Part shown: positions 35,955 through 46,631 of the stretch, piece after piece | How the letters are laid out: each line of letters starts with the position of its first letter | Position numbering within the stretch: position 1 is the stretch's first letter | DNA from: Cladorrhinum sp. PSN259 | Taxonomy: Eukaryota > Ascomycota > Sordariomycetes > Sordariales > Podosporaceae | DNA length: 64,000 nt | Direction: 5' to 3' | NCBI GenBank assembly: GCA_033725935.1 | Contig: MU867064.1 | Location: 868,001 to 932,000, forward strand | Translations under genes and position numbers: made by a program | Notes under the pieces: generated by a model | Databases searched by the model: none | What the model was told of the DNA's origin: nothing | The model's input: the letters and a program-made list of their open reading frames with translations, nothing else

Positions 35955-37004
35955 TTACCCTCTTTCATCCTCCGAGTAAGTTACTTTGACTAGATTTGGG
36001 ACATCGTCATCTTCCTTGTCCTGGACCTGTTCCCTTTGGCCTTCCGTTTGAGCTTCTTCACGCTTTTCGCCCCGCCCTGGCTCACGCACCCAAATCTCCA
36101 CACTACCCACTGCATCCCTAGCATGCACAAAGAGATCCTTCGGACGCAAGTCCTTCCAGGCTGAAATGCTGGCACTGTTGTTCTCTCGTACCTTTCTGAT
36201 CCTGACCGTGTCGACGTGGCGGAATCCCAGCGCGAGCAAAAGATCGGATGTGAGACTTTCGGTTCCTCCGGTGGTAGGATACTTTTTGATCATCAACCTG
36301 TGCCCTCCTTCTCCTCCACCTCCACCTCCTCCTCCTCGGCTATCTGCGATGCTCGAAATATGTTTGAGCAACTCCGACACGACTTCGTTTCTCTTCGGGT
36401 CGGAAAGAAGACGGGAGGTAGCTACCTGCCCGATCTGCCACGGTTCTTCTTCTGCTTCTCTCGTCTTTCGGCCAAGTAATCGCTGAAAGATATTTGGTTG
36501 GGAGGAAGAAGAAGGAGAAGGGAAATAGGGGAAAGAAGAAGAGGTTTTGGGTGGGATGATGGAGTCCAGTTGTTGAACGAGGCCGTTTAGTCTTGCTAGC
36601 GCGCCTGGATCAGAGATATAAGTGCTTGGAGCGGCAGGCGGTGGTCCTCGTGAGCCGGACTGGTTGTCCGTCGGTGGCAAGGGCTGAGTGGCGGCACGCG
36701 AGGGGGAAGAAGGTCGAGCGCAGGTGCAGGTTGCTATGATTTCTTCTTCGACGGTAAAGGAGCTATCTGAAGGGTTCTGGGTGGCGACCAGGGTGACCGC
36801 GTCCGGGTCTGCGATTCGATGGCTGATATCGGCCTCAAGAAGGGTGCGGAAGGAGGAGAAGCTGTCTGTTTCGCGATCAGTGTGCGAGGGAAAGACGTAT
36901 TCCCAGATCGTATTTTTCTCGTTCTCGACCAGCGCGAGAGAGAGGATGGTTGGGAGGTCGGATTCGGTCGCCGAGCGGATGGTGATTTCGTTGGTGGTCG
37001 TCAT
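35955..37004 (-). CDS. GNAT-like N-acetyltransferase domain protein
   Basis: A single exon encodes 349 aa. The N-terminus has the GNAT opening (ITIRSATESDLPTILSLAL, then EYVFPSHTD) and a beta strand pair (AVTLVATQ, EEEIIATCTCARP). A long low-complexity insertion follows. The C-terminal part (SELLKHISSIADS, HRLMIKKYPT, SLTSDLLLALGFRHVDTVRI, VEIWVREPG) resembles the end of a GNAT fold. The place where the acetyl-CoA loop R/Q-x-x-G-x-G/A is expected is not clear; a run of eight Gly lies after the helix ISSIADS instead. So it is probably a GNAT relative of unknown substrate, possibly not active. The tail is acidic and Gln-rich. Confidence 0.65.
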   Translation of the reverse strand: MTTTNEITIRSATESDLPTILSLALVENEKNTIWEYVFPSHTDRETDSFSSFRTLLEADISHRIADPDAVTLVATQNPSDSSFTVEEEIIATCTCARPSSPSRAATQPLPPTDNQSGSRGPPPAAPSTYISDPGALARLNGLVQQLDSIIPPKTSSSFPYFPSPSSSSQPNIFQRLLGRKTREAEEEPWQIGQVATSRLLSDPKRNEVVSELLKHISSIADSRGGGGGGGGEGGHRLMIKKYPTTGGTESLTSDLLLALGFRHVDTVRIRKVRENNSASISAWKDLRPKDLFVHARDAVGSVEIWVREPGRGEKREEAQTEGQREQVQDKEDDDVPNLVKVTYSEDERG

Positions 37005-37547
37005 TTTTGATGGATAAGAAAGTTATTAAAACTAATGATGATCTTGTTGTAGGAATGGCGTACTGGTATTATCAAACATTCGGAGGTAGCATATAACAAA
37101 GAAAGGTGGGGGGACGGAGGAAAGTTGAGACAAAGAACGAAGCCCTCTCCCTCTACCTGTTTTCGGACGAGATGTCGTCTCCTCCCCCGCTGCGTAGAAC
37201 CCGACGGTGAAACCAGACACACGACAAAAGTCTCGTCTCATGGGATCCGGAATTTCCGGTGTCCTTTCAAGGGTGTATCCTGAAGGCATGGTATTTGGTA
37301 CATACATCCTACAGGCCTTGCCTCAAAAAGAAGCTTTAACATGAGCACTGAGGGGCCTTTGTTTACCTCGGCAGTAACCCCAATTTTATCAACATCTTGA
37401 GTTAATTTATCATGAACATTACCCATTAAGGTACTAATCAACAAGAGCGAGAGATAGCTGGCATAAATGTGTCTATTTTTCTCTATGCGTCACTCATAAA
37501 TGGTATCAAAACCCGCTTATTTGTCATAACCAACCCCAATAACACGT
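37005..37547. other. Intergenic: promoter of the GNAT-like gene and zuotin 3' end
   Basis: The 543 nt between two minus-strand genes contain no supported ORF or RNA gene. Confidence 0.6.
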
Positions 37548-38943
37548 TTAGGCATTGAGAGCCTTGATATCACCCTCCTTGATCTTGCCAGCAGCGACAA
37601 GTCTCTCGGCCTCGGCCTTCCATACGCCCTTGATCTCATCAGCAACCTTGAGGCCGTTGAGCTTGCCGGCGAGATCAGCAATCTCATCAGGATCAATCTT
37701 GCCCTGAATAAGCTCAACGTCACCAAGGACGGCATCGATAGTGGCAGCGGAAGCATCACCCTCGACAAAATAGTTGGCGTCCTTGACGGATCCACGGAGG
37801 ACACGCTTGTTCTTCTTGACAGCGTTCTTCGCGGCCTCCTTAGCCTTCTTGGAAGCCTCACGGTCCAGCTTGGACTTCTCCTCGGCCTCCTTAGCCGCCT
37901 TCTCAGCAGCCTCCTTGGCAGCCTGAGCATCTTCAGCGGCCTTCTTCTCCGCCGCCTCGCGCTCAAGACGCTTCTTGTTCTTGGCAGCGTTGGCCTCCTG
38001 GCGGAAGCGCTTGATGCGCTCATCGCCAGCGGAGCAGTCATCGAGAAGCTTGCGGAGACGGGCATTGTCCTCAACCTTTCTCTTCTTGCGGGCGTTGGCG
38101 TTCTTGCGCTCGGTGTGACGCTTCTGGTCGCGGTTCTCGTTGTCATCCGGGACATCCTCGTCGAGGTACTCAAAGGTTCTCCAGCTGTCAAAGTTGTACC
38201 AGAAGTTGTAGAAGTTCTCGACATCCTCCTTGGTGGACTTGTCATCGCCGAAGGAGGGGACGGGGTGGACCTTGCTGAAGCGGGCCTCGGCCTTGAAGAC
38301 GGAACCCCAGAGCTTGTAGTAGTTGCCCTTGGCGAGCTGCTTCTTGGTTGGGGGCTCAACGTCGGCCTCCTCATCGACGGAGTCGAATTGACGGCGCTTG
38401 GTGGGATCAAGCAGGACCTCGGTGGCCTTCTGGATGCACTTGAAGAAGTTGTCGTCATCGACGCGGCCGGCAGCAGCCTTCTTATCGGGGTGGTGCTTGA
38501 GGACCTTCTTGCGGTGGGCCTTCTTGATCTGCTCCTCGGTGGCCTTCCAGCGGTACTTGGAGAGGCCAAGAACCTTATAGTGATCTTGGGACTAGTTATC
38601 GGGAGCATGTTAGTGAAGGAGCCCAACCATGACAGGATAAATGCAAACCAACCTTCCAGTCCTTGGCATCACGCTGGAGCATCATCTGGTCCTCGGGCTC
38701 GCTGATCTCGCTCTCGTTGTCATCCTCAACCTTCTTGGCGCGCTCCTGGGCCTGTATCCGGTCATCTTCAGAGAAGGTGCGCTTATGGCGGGCACGGCGG
38801 GCGTGGGCAAGGAAATGAGGGCCGACGGGCTCGAGGGTGCGCGAGGTAGCGGCGGTGAGCTTTCCGATGGGCTTGAAGTCCTTCTCAGCAGCCCAACCCT
38901 CGGGAAGGGCGGGAAGAGGAAGTGGAAAGACAGTGGTGGCCAT
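37548..38943 (-). CDS. zuo1: Zuotin, ribosome-associated J-protein
   Basis: Two exons (38943-38653, 38591-37548) give 444 aa; the 61-nt intron has a GTTGGT donor. Zuotin pairs with the Hsp70 Ssz1 in the ribosome-associated complex and stimulates Ssb on nascent chains. The J-domain is in exon 2 (DHYKVLGLSKYRWKATEEQI, HHPDKK with the HPD triad). The zuotin homology domain follows (FFKCIQKATEVLLDPTKRRQ, YYKLWGSVFKAEARFS, PVPSFGDDKS, FYNFWYNFDSWRTFEYLD), then a charged Lys/Glu/Ala helix that contacts the ribosome, and a short C-terminal helical bundle ending IKALNA. No SANT domains, as usual in fungi. A wrong frame over the same bases is also open for 369 codons (Arg/Ser-rich) and should not be annotated. 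Confidence 0.95.
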
Positions 38944-39233
38944 TTTTGCTGTTATGGTGTAATGGTACCAAGATCCAAAATTTCAGAACGAGGGGCAGCT
39001 TTTTTGATGTTGTCTGGAATTTTTTGGGGCCAAGATTTGGCCCACAAAATTTATATTGAGCCAATCACAAGCATGTTCTCCGCGATCCACATGGTTCGAA
39101 CGCCGCTGAGCCAAATGTTTGGCGCATTTGCCGGGCGTTGAAAGTTTGAAGAAACATTTCATATCTCTTGCCTTTATATATCCCTTCGAGCTGCGATCCC
39201 TTCTCCGCAAGTTGTTTCAAAATAAACTACATC
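38944..39233. promoter_or_regulatory. Bidirectional promoter of zuo1 and mzm1
   Basis: Only 290 nt separate the two divergent start codons, so both promoters overlap. A CCAAT box is present on the plus strand at 39061-39065 (AGCCAATCACAAG), close to the middle. This is a typical site for the HAP/CCAAT-binding complex. Confidence 0.6.
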
Positions 39234-39681
39234 ATGGCGGCTATTCAGTCATACAGGAATCTTTTGCGCGCAGCCAGAATTGCGTTCCAAGGTACATGGA
39301 AAAGTAGTCACATCTTCACGACCTTCTCGACTAACACCGCTTGACAGGCGATGCTCCGGTTCTCTCGGCTGCGAAGCAATCTATTCGCAACGGTTTCCGC
39401 GACAAGGCCTCATTACCTGCCTCTGACCCTTCGATCGCGCCCGCCCTCCAACATGCCGACGAGGTTGCCAGTTTTTTGAAAGCCAATGTTGTCCAAGGGA
39501 AGAAGGAGGGAGATGTGTACCGTGAGTCTCCTCTTACAGGTCAGTCAACTGAGTCTTGGACTAACGCTACTGGCTAGAACTTCGTATCCACGAACATACC
39601 GAACGCGGTGACAACGACTCGGTCAAGTTTGCGAACAAGAACCCAACTATTGGTGGAGTCAAATGCTGTTCGCAGAGGTAA
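39234..39681 (+). CDS. mzm1: Mitochondrial LYR protein Mzm1 (complex III assembly)
   Basis: Three small exons (39234-39291, 39348-39521, 39578-39681) encode 111 aa. Mzm1/LYRM7 is a matrix chaperone that stabilises the Rieske iron-sulfur protein before it enters complex III. The LYR-family start reads SYRNLLRAARIAFQGD, with Ser in place of the Leu as in many fungal copies, followed by the helix HADEVASFLKANVVQG and the end ELRIHEHTERGD...GGVKCCSQR (the first residue after the last splice is read as Gln). Length matches the family. Single exons are too short to stand out alone, so the gene is easily missed. Divergent from zuo1. Confidence 0.92.
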
Positions 39682-41212
39682 CCGGTTAATGTGGTCATGA
39701 AATAGAATTCCTTGTCAGCAAATGAAGGATGACAAAGTCAGAATATGCGCCGGCATCAGGCAGGAGTAGTCCTGCCATTGTATTGTACTGGATAGCCGTT
39801 TATGATACCCTCAAATGTAACAGTCATGAAACATGATGCAAATGCTCTGATATCTCGCGTGTTCTAGTCCTAACCAAAGGTCCCAAACTCTATGCTGAAA
39901 AGTAAGCAATCGACATAAAACTCTCTGGTTGCCAGCCACAGTGGTATATCATCATCTCCAGGTGGCGATCATCAACCCGGATAGGTCTGACCTAGAATCT
40001 GAACCCTCACCTGTGTGTGCGTGTCCTGCCAGTCTACCACAAGGGGTAGCTACCTTGGAGCCTAGCAGTAATTGCACGGCTCTTGGATTCAACGATAGTT
40101 CTTTCTACACGTTCGTATATTATATAGTTAATAAAAGATTGATTCGTCATATGAGAAACGACAAGCAATTTGTCCTTGCCGGAGGGTTTGAAGTGGTTGC
40201 GAGTCTATGTTTGGGCAGGTTACTGTGTACAGCTCATCTGTAGTTGGCCAGTGCTCCTTGCTTCCCGTCAGCCAAAGGCCAAAGCTTGGCGTTCTCTCCG
40301 TTCGGCGTATTCGTATTCGCACTTTGACCGTCAACTTTTACGTGTTCGCGTTGTCGTCTTGAGGCTCGAACCGAGCTCGTTATCGATTGCGATTGCGATT
40401 GCGATCTCGAATTCGCCTTCGCACGCACTGCCTCAAACGCATCAGTCAAGTTGCGCATGACGCCCCAAATCCCATTCTCATGTCCTGCAACACGTATTTC
40501 TCCGAATCAGTAGAGTGAGGGGACGGTCATAGATTTGAAGCTCTTGCACAAAGCCAACGCGATTCATGGTACCTAATCAGCTCCGTACAGTCGGTCAAGA
40601 AACGGTACTTGGCAAGATGCGTTCTACACGTAGAAGACCGTTTGCACACCCCTAGGCGAGCGTCACATGTTTACCCAAGACTGACGAATAACGTCGTCGT
40701 ATTCTACAATAGCATTATGAAGCTCTACACCGCGAAGTCGAATGCGAAAACGCTAACATGCCAGCGCATCAGAAGAGCCCAAGGGAGCATCCAAACACAT
40801 GCAATTCTGACAGCTCAAATGGCTTGGCACGACGCCAATAAACTGCAATCAACTGAAAAACAGAACGGAAGTTGGTTCCGTATTCGCATTGGCGTGGAAT
40901 TGAGAGCTGCTATTGGCCAATCCCATCACTCGTTCCAGTTCTCCTGTCGCTCCTGGATCTTGACAGTGGATCCCTGTGCATCTTTCCGCCGCTACAGCTT
41001 GTCCCGGGAGATTGCATGGCCTTGCTCTAACCCATGCCGTCAATAGGGGTCCGCGTGAAACTTTTTTTTCCACCTCCAAATAACAAATACATAAGAAGGC
41101 CCGTCCGCACCCCTCCAGGTTGTGACTTCTTGCACTATTCCGTCCATCGACATCAACTTTGTACCTTCTTTTGATACCCATTTTGCCAGTTCCTCCATTC
41201 TACCAGTTCAAC
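39682..41212. other. Intergenic: long upstream region of erg6
   Basis: About 1.5 kb without a supported gene. A short tandem GATTGC repeat lies near 40383-40402. A palindrome ATTGGCCAAT lies at 40912-40921. Several ORFs of about 100-145 codons are open on both strands but have no domains. Confidence 0.55.
40912..40921. promoter_or_regulatory. Palindromic CCAAT/ATTGG element upstream of erg6
   Basis: ATTGGCCAAT is a perfect 10-nt palindrome containing overlapping inverted CCAAT boxes, about 290 nt upstream of the erg6 start codon. It could be read by the CCAAT-binding complex, which is known to act on sterol genes in fungi; this is inference. Confidence 0.4.
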
Positions 41213-42431
41213 ATGGTTTCCAACAAGCCCGCTATCGCCCTCGAGAAGGAGGACCACCAGCGCGATGCTGAGTTCAAGAAGGCCCTCCACGGCAACTCTG
41301 CTGAGCTCACTGGTGGCTTCGCTGCCATGCTTGCCAAGGGCGATTCCCAGGCGAAGAAGGCTGCCGTCGATGAGTACTTCAAGCACTTCGACAATAAGTC
41401 GGCAGCAACCGAGACCCAGGCCGACAGAGACGTGAGTTCACCGCCTCTTCTCCCCTTTTCACTACTCGATTGCGCAATACTAACAGTTCATTCTACAGGC
41501 ACGCACAGCTGAGTATGCTACTTTGACGAAACATTACTACAATCTCGCGACCGATCTCTACGAGTATGGCTGGGGCCAGAGCTTTCACTTCTGCCGTTAC
41601 TCCGTCGGCGAGACCTTTTACCAGGCTATTGCCCGCCACGAGCACTACCTCGCCATGAAGACTGGCATTCAGACCGGCGACAAGGTTCTCGATGTCGGTT
41701 GCGGTGTCGGTGGTCCCGCAAGAGAGATTGCCAAGTTCACCGATGCCCACATCACCGGTCTCAACAACAACGACTACCAGATTGATCGCGCTACGCGGTA
41801 CGCCGTTAAGGAGGGTCTTTCTGGCCAGCTCAAGTTCGTCAAGGGTGATTTCATGCAAATGTCTTTCCCCGACAACTCCTTCGATGCCGTTTATGCCATC
41901 GAGGCCACCGTCCACGCCCCCAAGCTTGTTGGTGTCTACAGCGAAATCTACCGTGTGCTCAAGCCCGGCGGCAAGTTCGGTGTGTATGAGTGGTTGATGA
42001 CCGATAACTACGATAACGAAAACCTCGAGCACCGTCAGATCCGTCTCGACATCGAAGAGGGTGACGGTATCTCCAACATGGTCACTATTTCCGAGGGTAT
42101 TCAGGCCATCAAGGATGCTGGTTTCAACCTGCTCCACCACGAGGATCTTTCCAAGCGCGATGACCCCATCCCCTGGTGGTGGGGCCTTGCCGGCGAGACC
42201 AAGTACATGCAGTCGTACCGTGATCTCTTCACCGTTCTCCGCATGACACACGCCGGCCGCCGCTGCGTGCACGTATTCACCGGCTTCTTGGAGATGGTCG
42301 GCCTTGCCCCCAAGGGCACCAAGAAGACTGCCGATTCGCTCGCAAAGGCTGCCGACGCCCTGGTTGCTGGTGCCAAGCTGGATTTGTTCACCCCCATGTA
42401 CCTCATGGTCGGCCAGAAGCCTCTCAACTAA
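41213..42431 (+). CDS. erg6: Sterol 24-C-methyltransferase
   Basis: Two exons (41213-41431, 41499-42431) encode 383 aa, the normal size. Erg6 transfers a methyl group from SAM to C-24 of zymosterol or lanosterol-type sterols in ergosterol synthesis, at lipid droplets and ER. The aromatic sterol-binding motif is YEYGWGQSFHFCRY; SAM motif I is VLDVGCGVGGPAREIA; further family blocks are HITGLNNNDYQIDRA, KGDFMQMSFPDNSFDAVYAI, EIYRVLKPGGKFGVYEW and DPIPWWWGLAGE. The C-terminal sterol methyltransferase domain ends FTPMYLMVGQKP. A 259-codon frame on the opposite strand of exon 2 is a codon-bias shadow. Single copy in this window. Confidence 0.97.
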
Positions 42432-43465
42432 ACGCCTTTTTCCCGTTAATGCCTTTTAATATTATATACGACCTGGAATGACTGGTAGGGGCGGGGCCAT
42501 AATGCGGATGGAAAAAAAGTCAGAGACGGCTCTGCACTACATTTCGATAGAAGCGTATTTAATACCGCCGGGGCTCGGAGGGGGACTTGTCATTTTTTAT
42601 TTTACTTTTTTAAAGTTCTGACGCCCCCTCATGCTAGCCCTAGCAATCTTCATTGTACATATACAACCACATCTTATTGGTAATGAATGATCCAAAGCTC
42701 CTTGGTACCCGAATGGTGATTTTAGTTGGTCAGCACGGTTCCTTACCGCCCAGGTCAATCCCGTCGTGAACGCCGAAGCAAACACCCCGTCGGGCACAAG
42801 ACGGATACTCCGGATCGATTTCGTTATCGTAGGAGTTTGTGTAAGCTCCTGATAAGCCGCAAGAGCGATGGCTGGAACGCCGAGTTCCGATTTCCCGGGA
42901 AACAGCCCTAGAGATCTTCCAGACTTCACTTTGGTTTTGAGCTGTGTTTTTTGATACTTGATGATATAATTTAGAAACTGGTGAAGTGGCAGATCCAGAC
43001 CATCCAATCTTTTTAAATCTTGACAGCTCCGCACGGAGTGGACCACGCTGAGCTGTCAAGTCAGGTTCGGCGGCAGTGGGCGGGCCAAGCTCCCGAGCCC
43101 GGACCTTGCCAGGTGCAGGGATTCGGCTCGCTAAGCCGCTCTGAAGTTAGCGCGGATTGGCTGTTGGGGTTCAACGCTCCCAAGTCCGATAGAGCTGGTC
43201 CCAAAGCTTCGATTGTTGCGAAGAAAAATTCCCTCTGGCGGGCGCTGACAACGATACACTTTACCTCTTGCATCACCACTTTTTTTCTTTCTGCTCTTTG
43301 CCGACCCTCAGTTGACACGACCTCTCCCTGCCCTTTCTCTGCGCATCTGCGAGCGGGCCCGTCAATTGAGCGAATCCAGCAATCCCTGAGATAGTCGACA
43401 TTTATACCCGACTCAGTGCTCCCTGTGGATTCTCCCTCTGCCCCCCTTCTCCATCAACAGCAGAC
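42432..43465. promoter_or_regulatory. Intergenic: erg6 terminator and pdb1 promoter
   Basis: This 1.0-kb gap carries the erg6 3' end and the pdb1 promoter. A perfect 10-nt inverted repeat lies at 43020-43059. An ATTGG (inverted CCAAT) is at about 43156. The last 120 nt before pdb1 are pyrimidine-rich, typical of strongly expressed fungal genes. Minus-strand ORFs here (42730-43059) have no domain. Confidence 0.5.
43020..43059. repeat. Inverted repeat TTGACAGCTC...GAGCTGTCAA
   Basis: Two perfect 10-nt arms flank a 20-nt spacer that itself contains GTGGACCAC, a near palindrome. It sits about 410 nt upstream of the pdb1 start codon. It may be a dimer binding site (TGACAG half-sites) or a hairpin. 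Confidence 0.7.
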
Positions 43466-44726
43466 ATGTCGCGTTATCTCCGACCGGCCGCCCGCCTGGC
43501 TTCCACGACCCGGATCTCGGCTTTCCGCCCTGCCGCCACCTCTCCCTTCCTCTCCAGGGCCGTCGCCGCCCCGATCGCACAAAAACGGACGTACGCCGAT
43601 GCCTCCGGAACCAAGGACTACACTGTCCGTGATGCCCTGAACGAGGCGCTCGCCGAGGAGCTCGAGTCGAACCCCAAGGTGTTCATTCTCGGTGAGGAGG
43701 TTGCTCAGTATAATGGCGCATACAAGGTCACCAAGGGACTACTAGACCGCTTCGGCGAGAAGCGTGTTATCGACACACCGATTACAGAGATGGGTTTCAC
43801 TGGTCTGGCTACTGGTGCTGCCCTCAGCGGCCTTCACCCAGTTGTAAGTCGCTCATACCACATACGCACACATCCCCAACATGCCCGGCCATCCACCTGT
43901 CAAACTTTAGCTTCCAGCTCCGGCCCTTGTCTAGCAGTGACGCTAATGCGCTTTTGACAACCCACAGTGCGAGTTCATGACCTGGAACTTTGCCATGCAG
44001 GCCATCGATCACATCGTCAACTCGGCAGCCAAGACCCTTTACATGTCCGGTGGTATCCAGCCTTGCAACATCACCTTCCGTGGACCCAACGGCTTCGCCT
44101 CTGGTGTCGGCGCTCAACACTCTCAGGATTTCTCGGCTTGGTATGGCAGCATCCCCGGTCTCAAGGTCGTCTCCCCCTGGTCCGCCGAGGATGCCAAGGG
44201 TCTTCTCAAGGCCGCCATCCGCGACCCCAACCCGGTCGTTGTACTCGAGAACGAGCTCATGTACGGTCAGAGCTTCCCCATGTCCGCCGCTGCGCAGAAG
44301 GACGACTTCGTCATCCCCTTCGGCAAGGCCAAGATTGAGCGTGCCGGCAAGGACCTGACCATTGTCACCCTCTCCCGCTGCGTTGGCCAGTCCCTCGTGG
44401 CTGCCGAGAACCTCAAAAAGAAGTACGGTGTCGACGTCGAGGTCATCAACCTCCGCAGCATCAAGCCCCTCGATATCGACACCATCGTCAAGTCGGTCAA
44501 GAAGACCCACCGTCTCATGTCGGTCGAGTCCGGCTTCCCTGCCTTCGGTGTCGGTGCTGAGATTCTTGCCTTGACCATGGAGTACGCTTTCGACTACTTG
44601 CATGCCCCTGCCCAGCGTGTTACTGGTGCTGATGTTCCTACCCCCTACGCTGCTGGCCTTGAGGAGCTCAGCTTCCCCACCGAGTCCGTCATTGAGCAGC
44701 ACGCTGCCAGGCTCCTCCGCCTCTAA
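43466..44726 (+). CDS. pdb1: Pyruvate dehydrogenase E1 beta subunit
   Basis: Two exons (43466-43843, 43968-44726) encode 378 aa. The beta subunit of the mitochondrial pyruvate dehydrogenase E1 forms the thiamine-diphosphate site with the alpha subunit and makes acetyl-CoA. A mitochondrial presequence, rich in Arg/Ser/Ala (MSRYLRPAARLASTTRIS), is followed by the pyrimidine-binding domain (VFILGEEVAQYNGAYKVTKG, IDTPITEMGFTGLATGAA) and the transketolase C-terminal domain (AGKDLTIVTLSRCVGQSL, VINLRSIKPLDIDTI, EYAFDYLHAPAQRVTGAD). End EQHAARLLRL is typical. A 292-codon antisense frame is a shadow. Confidence 0.97.
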
Positions 44727-45508
44727 ATGTATGCAGAGGAGATGTGGTATGGAACTATAGATGGGATTTCGTGTTGAGTATGTTTGTACTTAAACAAGTG
44801 GTGTCTGGAAACTTTCAGGAACTGGCGGTTTTAAACAGGGAAACGGTTGGGAAGGTGGGGGGAAGGGGGAAAGGGAAATGTATGTTCGTGTGGTTAATTG
44901 GATGCGGTCTAGGAGGGTTAAAAAAAAAAAAGACAAAATCCAGCAAAGGAAAGAGGAAGCTCCATCATGGGGGCGCATACACGTGGAGGAAAAGAGGAAA
45001 AAGAGCGTGCGGGAAGAGGTGAGGATACCTTCAATGAAATTTAGACCCGTTTCTTCCCTTTTCTACATTATGAGAACCACCATCGGCCTTATGTTTGTTT
45101 GTTCCCATATGCTACTGGCGGGTATGTCAAAAATCTTTTTTCGACCCTTTAATTTCAGTTTTGGGGGTTAAGTGGTATACTTTATAGATGAGAATCGATT
45201 TCTTTTGGTTTTGGGTCTTGAGAGAAAGGCAACAAAACTAGGTGTGCCCGCCCTATCCTGTCATTTTGAGTTGAATCTATCTATCTAGATGTTGATGACG
45301 GAATATTTTCTTGGTTTTTGTTCCTGCCCAAATATCAAATCCTCCGAAGCAAGTTTCCCCGAGAATTGCTTTGATATATGTAAGAGGACAGTCTGATTGG
45401 GCCCCAAGAGATGAAGAGAAATGAAGCCAAACGCCTGCCCTTGCCGTATTTAAGACCCAAATCATCATCAACAAACAGAACTCGACTACCGTCTTATCAC
45501 TCCATCAA
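44727..45508. other. Convergent 3' gap between pdb1 and the membrane protein gene
   Basis: Short A-rich and T-rich runs only (for example A11 near 44922). ORFs in the first half continue past the pdb1 stop but have no domain. No gene is supported. Confidence 0.6.
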
Positions 45509-46631
45509 TTATGCCTGAATGGCCTTGTCACTACATGGCCCCATCCCGGCAACCTTTTGGCCCTTATGGGTGAAGGTGCTCGAAACTGCTCTGCCCTGCG
45601 GGCACTTGTCATCCTTGTTGGGGTTATCATCAGTCAGAAACATTCGGAGGCAAGGAGTGAACTGATTGCCCTCTTCAAACTGCCAGGCGGCGCATGACTG
45701 ATCAGCCTCCAAGCAAGCGACGCAACAGTCCTCTGCAGTGGCCGTCGCGTTGCTGACGTCGAATTTGGCCTTGTCAATGAGGATGACGTTGATACCCGTA
45801 AAGAATGTAGACTTGTCGTTGCATGCAATTTTCTGAGGATGTGTCAGTGATTAGCTACAGTTGATGACCAGGAACTGAAAACGGGACTCACAACAGCACT
45901 CGTCGCCGATGGTAATGCGGTGGCGGAAGTTGAAGTTGGACCAGCGGTGGTTGTCACTGAGCTGCTGCTTGCAGCGCCTCCAGAACTGGCAGCGTCGCTA
46001 CTGACACGGAACGATTTGTTAGCAAGTACAGTTTCGAATAATGAGATCAGAGATATCCGCACTGAACATACTCTGAGCCGGTAAGCTTGCCCATTGCGCC
46101 CAGAATCGCCAACAAAACAGCCAGGATGCCGAGAAAGGTAACGCCACTGATTAGCCATTGCTGCCGTGTGATTTTCTTGTACCAAGGCGGCTCGACAGGC
46201 TCGACCCAAACTGATTCCTGCATGGCGGCTTCCTTAGAACCGACTGTCCCGGAACGACGATGAGAAGAAGCGTTATCGTGGTGAGCAGCGGTGCTCCCAG
46301 TGTCGTAACCTCCGTCCCCACTTCCTATTGCTGCTGCTGTTGCTGCTGCTCCTGCTGCAGACGGCCCCACCGCCGGAGGTACTCCAACCTGGGCCGGGTG
46401 GGTATACGAATTGCTGACAATCAACTCCGGTAGCGGATTCTGCCAAGTTTCGGCGTACTCGTAGTCTTGTCCGTACTTCTTGAATGCCTTTGGAGGCGCA
46501 GCAAGAGGAAGAAGAGAGCCTCTTGAAACCGGCCGCTCCTCCTTCGGGTCGTCAATGGGTGAAGAGGAAGACGACGACGACTGTGAAGATGGCGATGACG
46601 GCGACATATTTTTCGACTCTTCTTGAGACAT
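45509..46631 (-). CDS. Single-pass membrane protein with Cys-rich outer domain
   Basis: Three exons (46631-46072, 46000-45892, 45832-45509) give 330 aa. Residues 1-157 are disordered, Ser/Ala-rich and probably cytosolic (starting MSQEESKNMSPSSPSS). One membrane helix follows at about 158-180 (WLISGVTFLGILAVLLAILG). A short Ser/Thr-rich stalk, likely O-glycosylated, leads to a C-terminal domain with at least eight cysteines: IACNDKS, DCCVACLEADQSCAAW, PCLRMF, DKCPQG, GPCSDK. The CC-x2-C-x6-C-x2-W pattern resembles PAN/apple-like domains of fungal surface proteins. There is no N-terminal signal peptide, so the helix itself is the likely signal anchor. Function unknown. Confidence 0.75.

Noticed and set aside
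37517..38626. 369-codon Arg/Ser-rich frame on the minus strand
   Set aside because: It is an out-of-frame reading of zuotin exon 2; the correct frame has the J-domain HPD and zuotin motifs and stops at 37548.
38115..38705. 196-codon plus-strand frame, Leu/Val/Gly-rich
   Set aside because: Antisense shadow of zuotin.
41493..42272. 259-codon frame antisense to erg6
   Set aside because: Mirror of strong codon bias on the coding strand; Val/Leu/Gly-rich with no domain.
43824..44702. 292-codon frame antisense to pdb1
   Set aside because: Same codon-bias shadow; the plus strand encodes a full E1 beta subunit.
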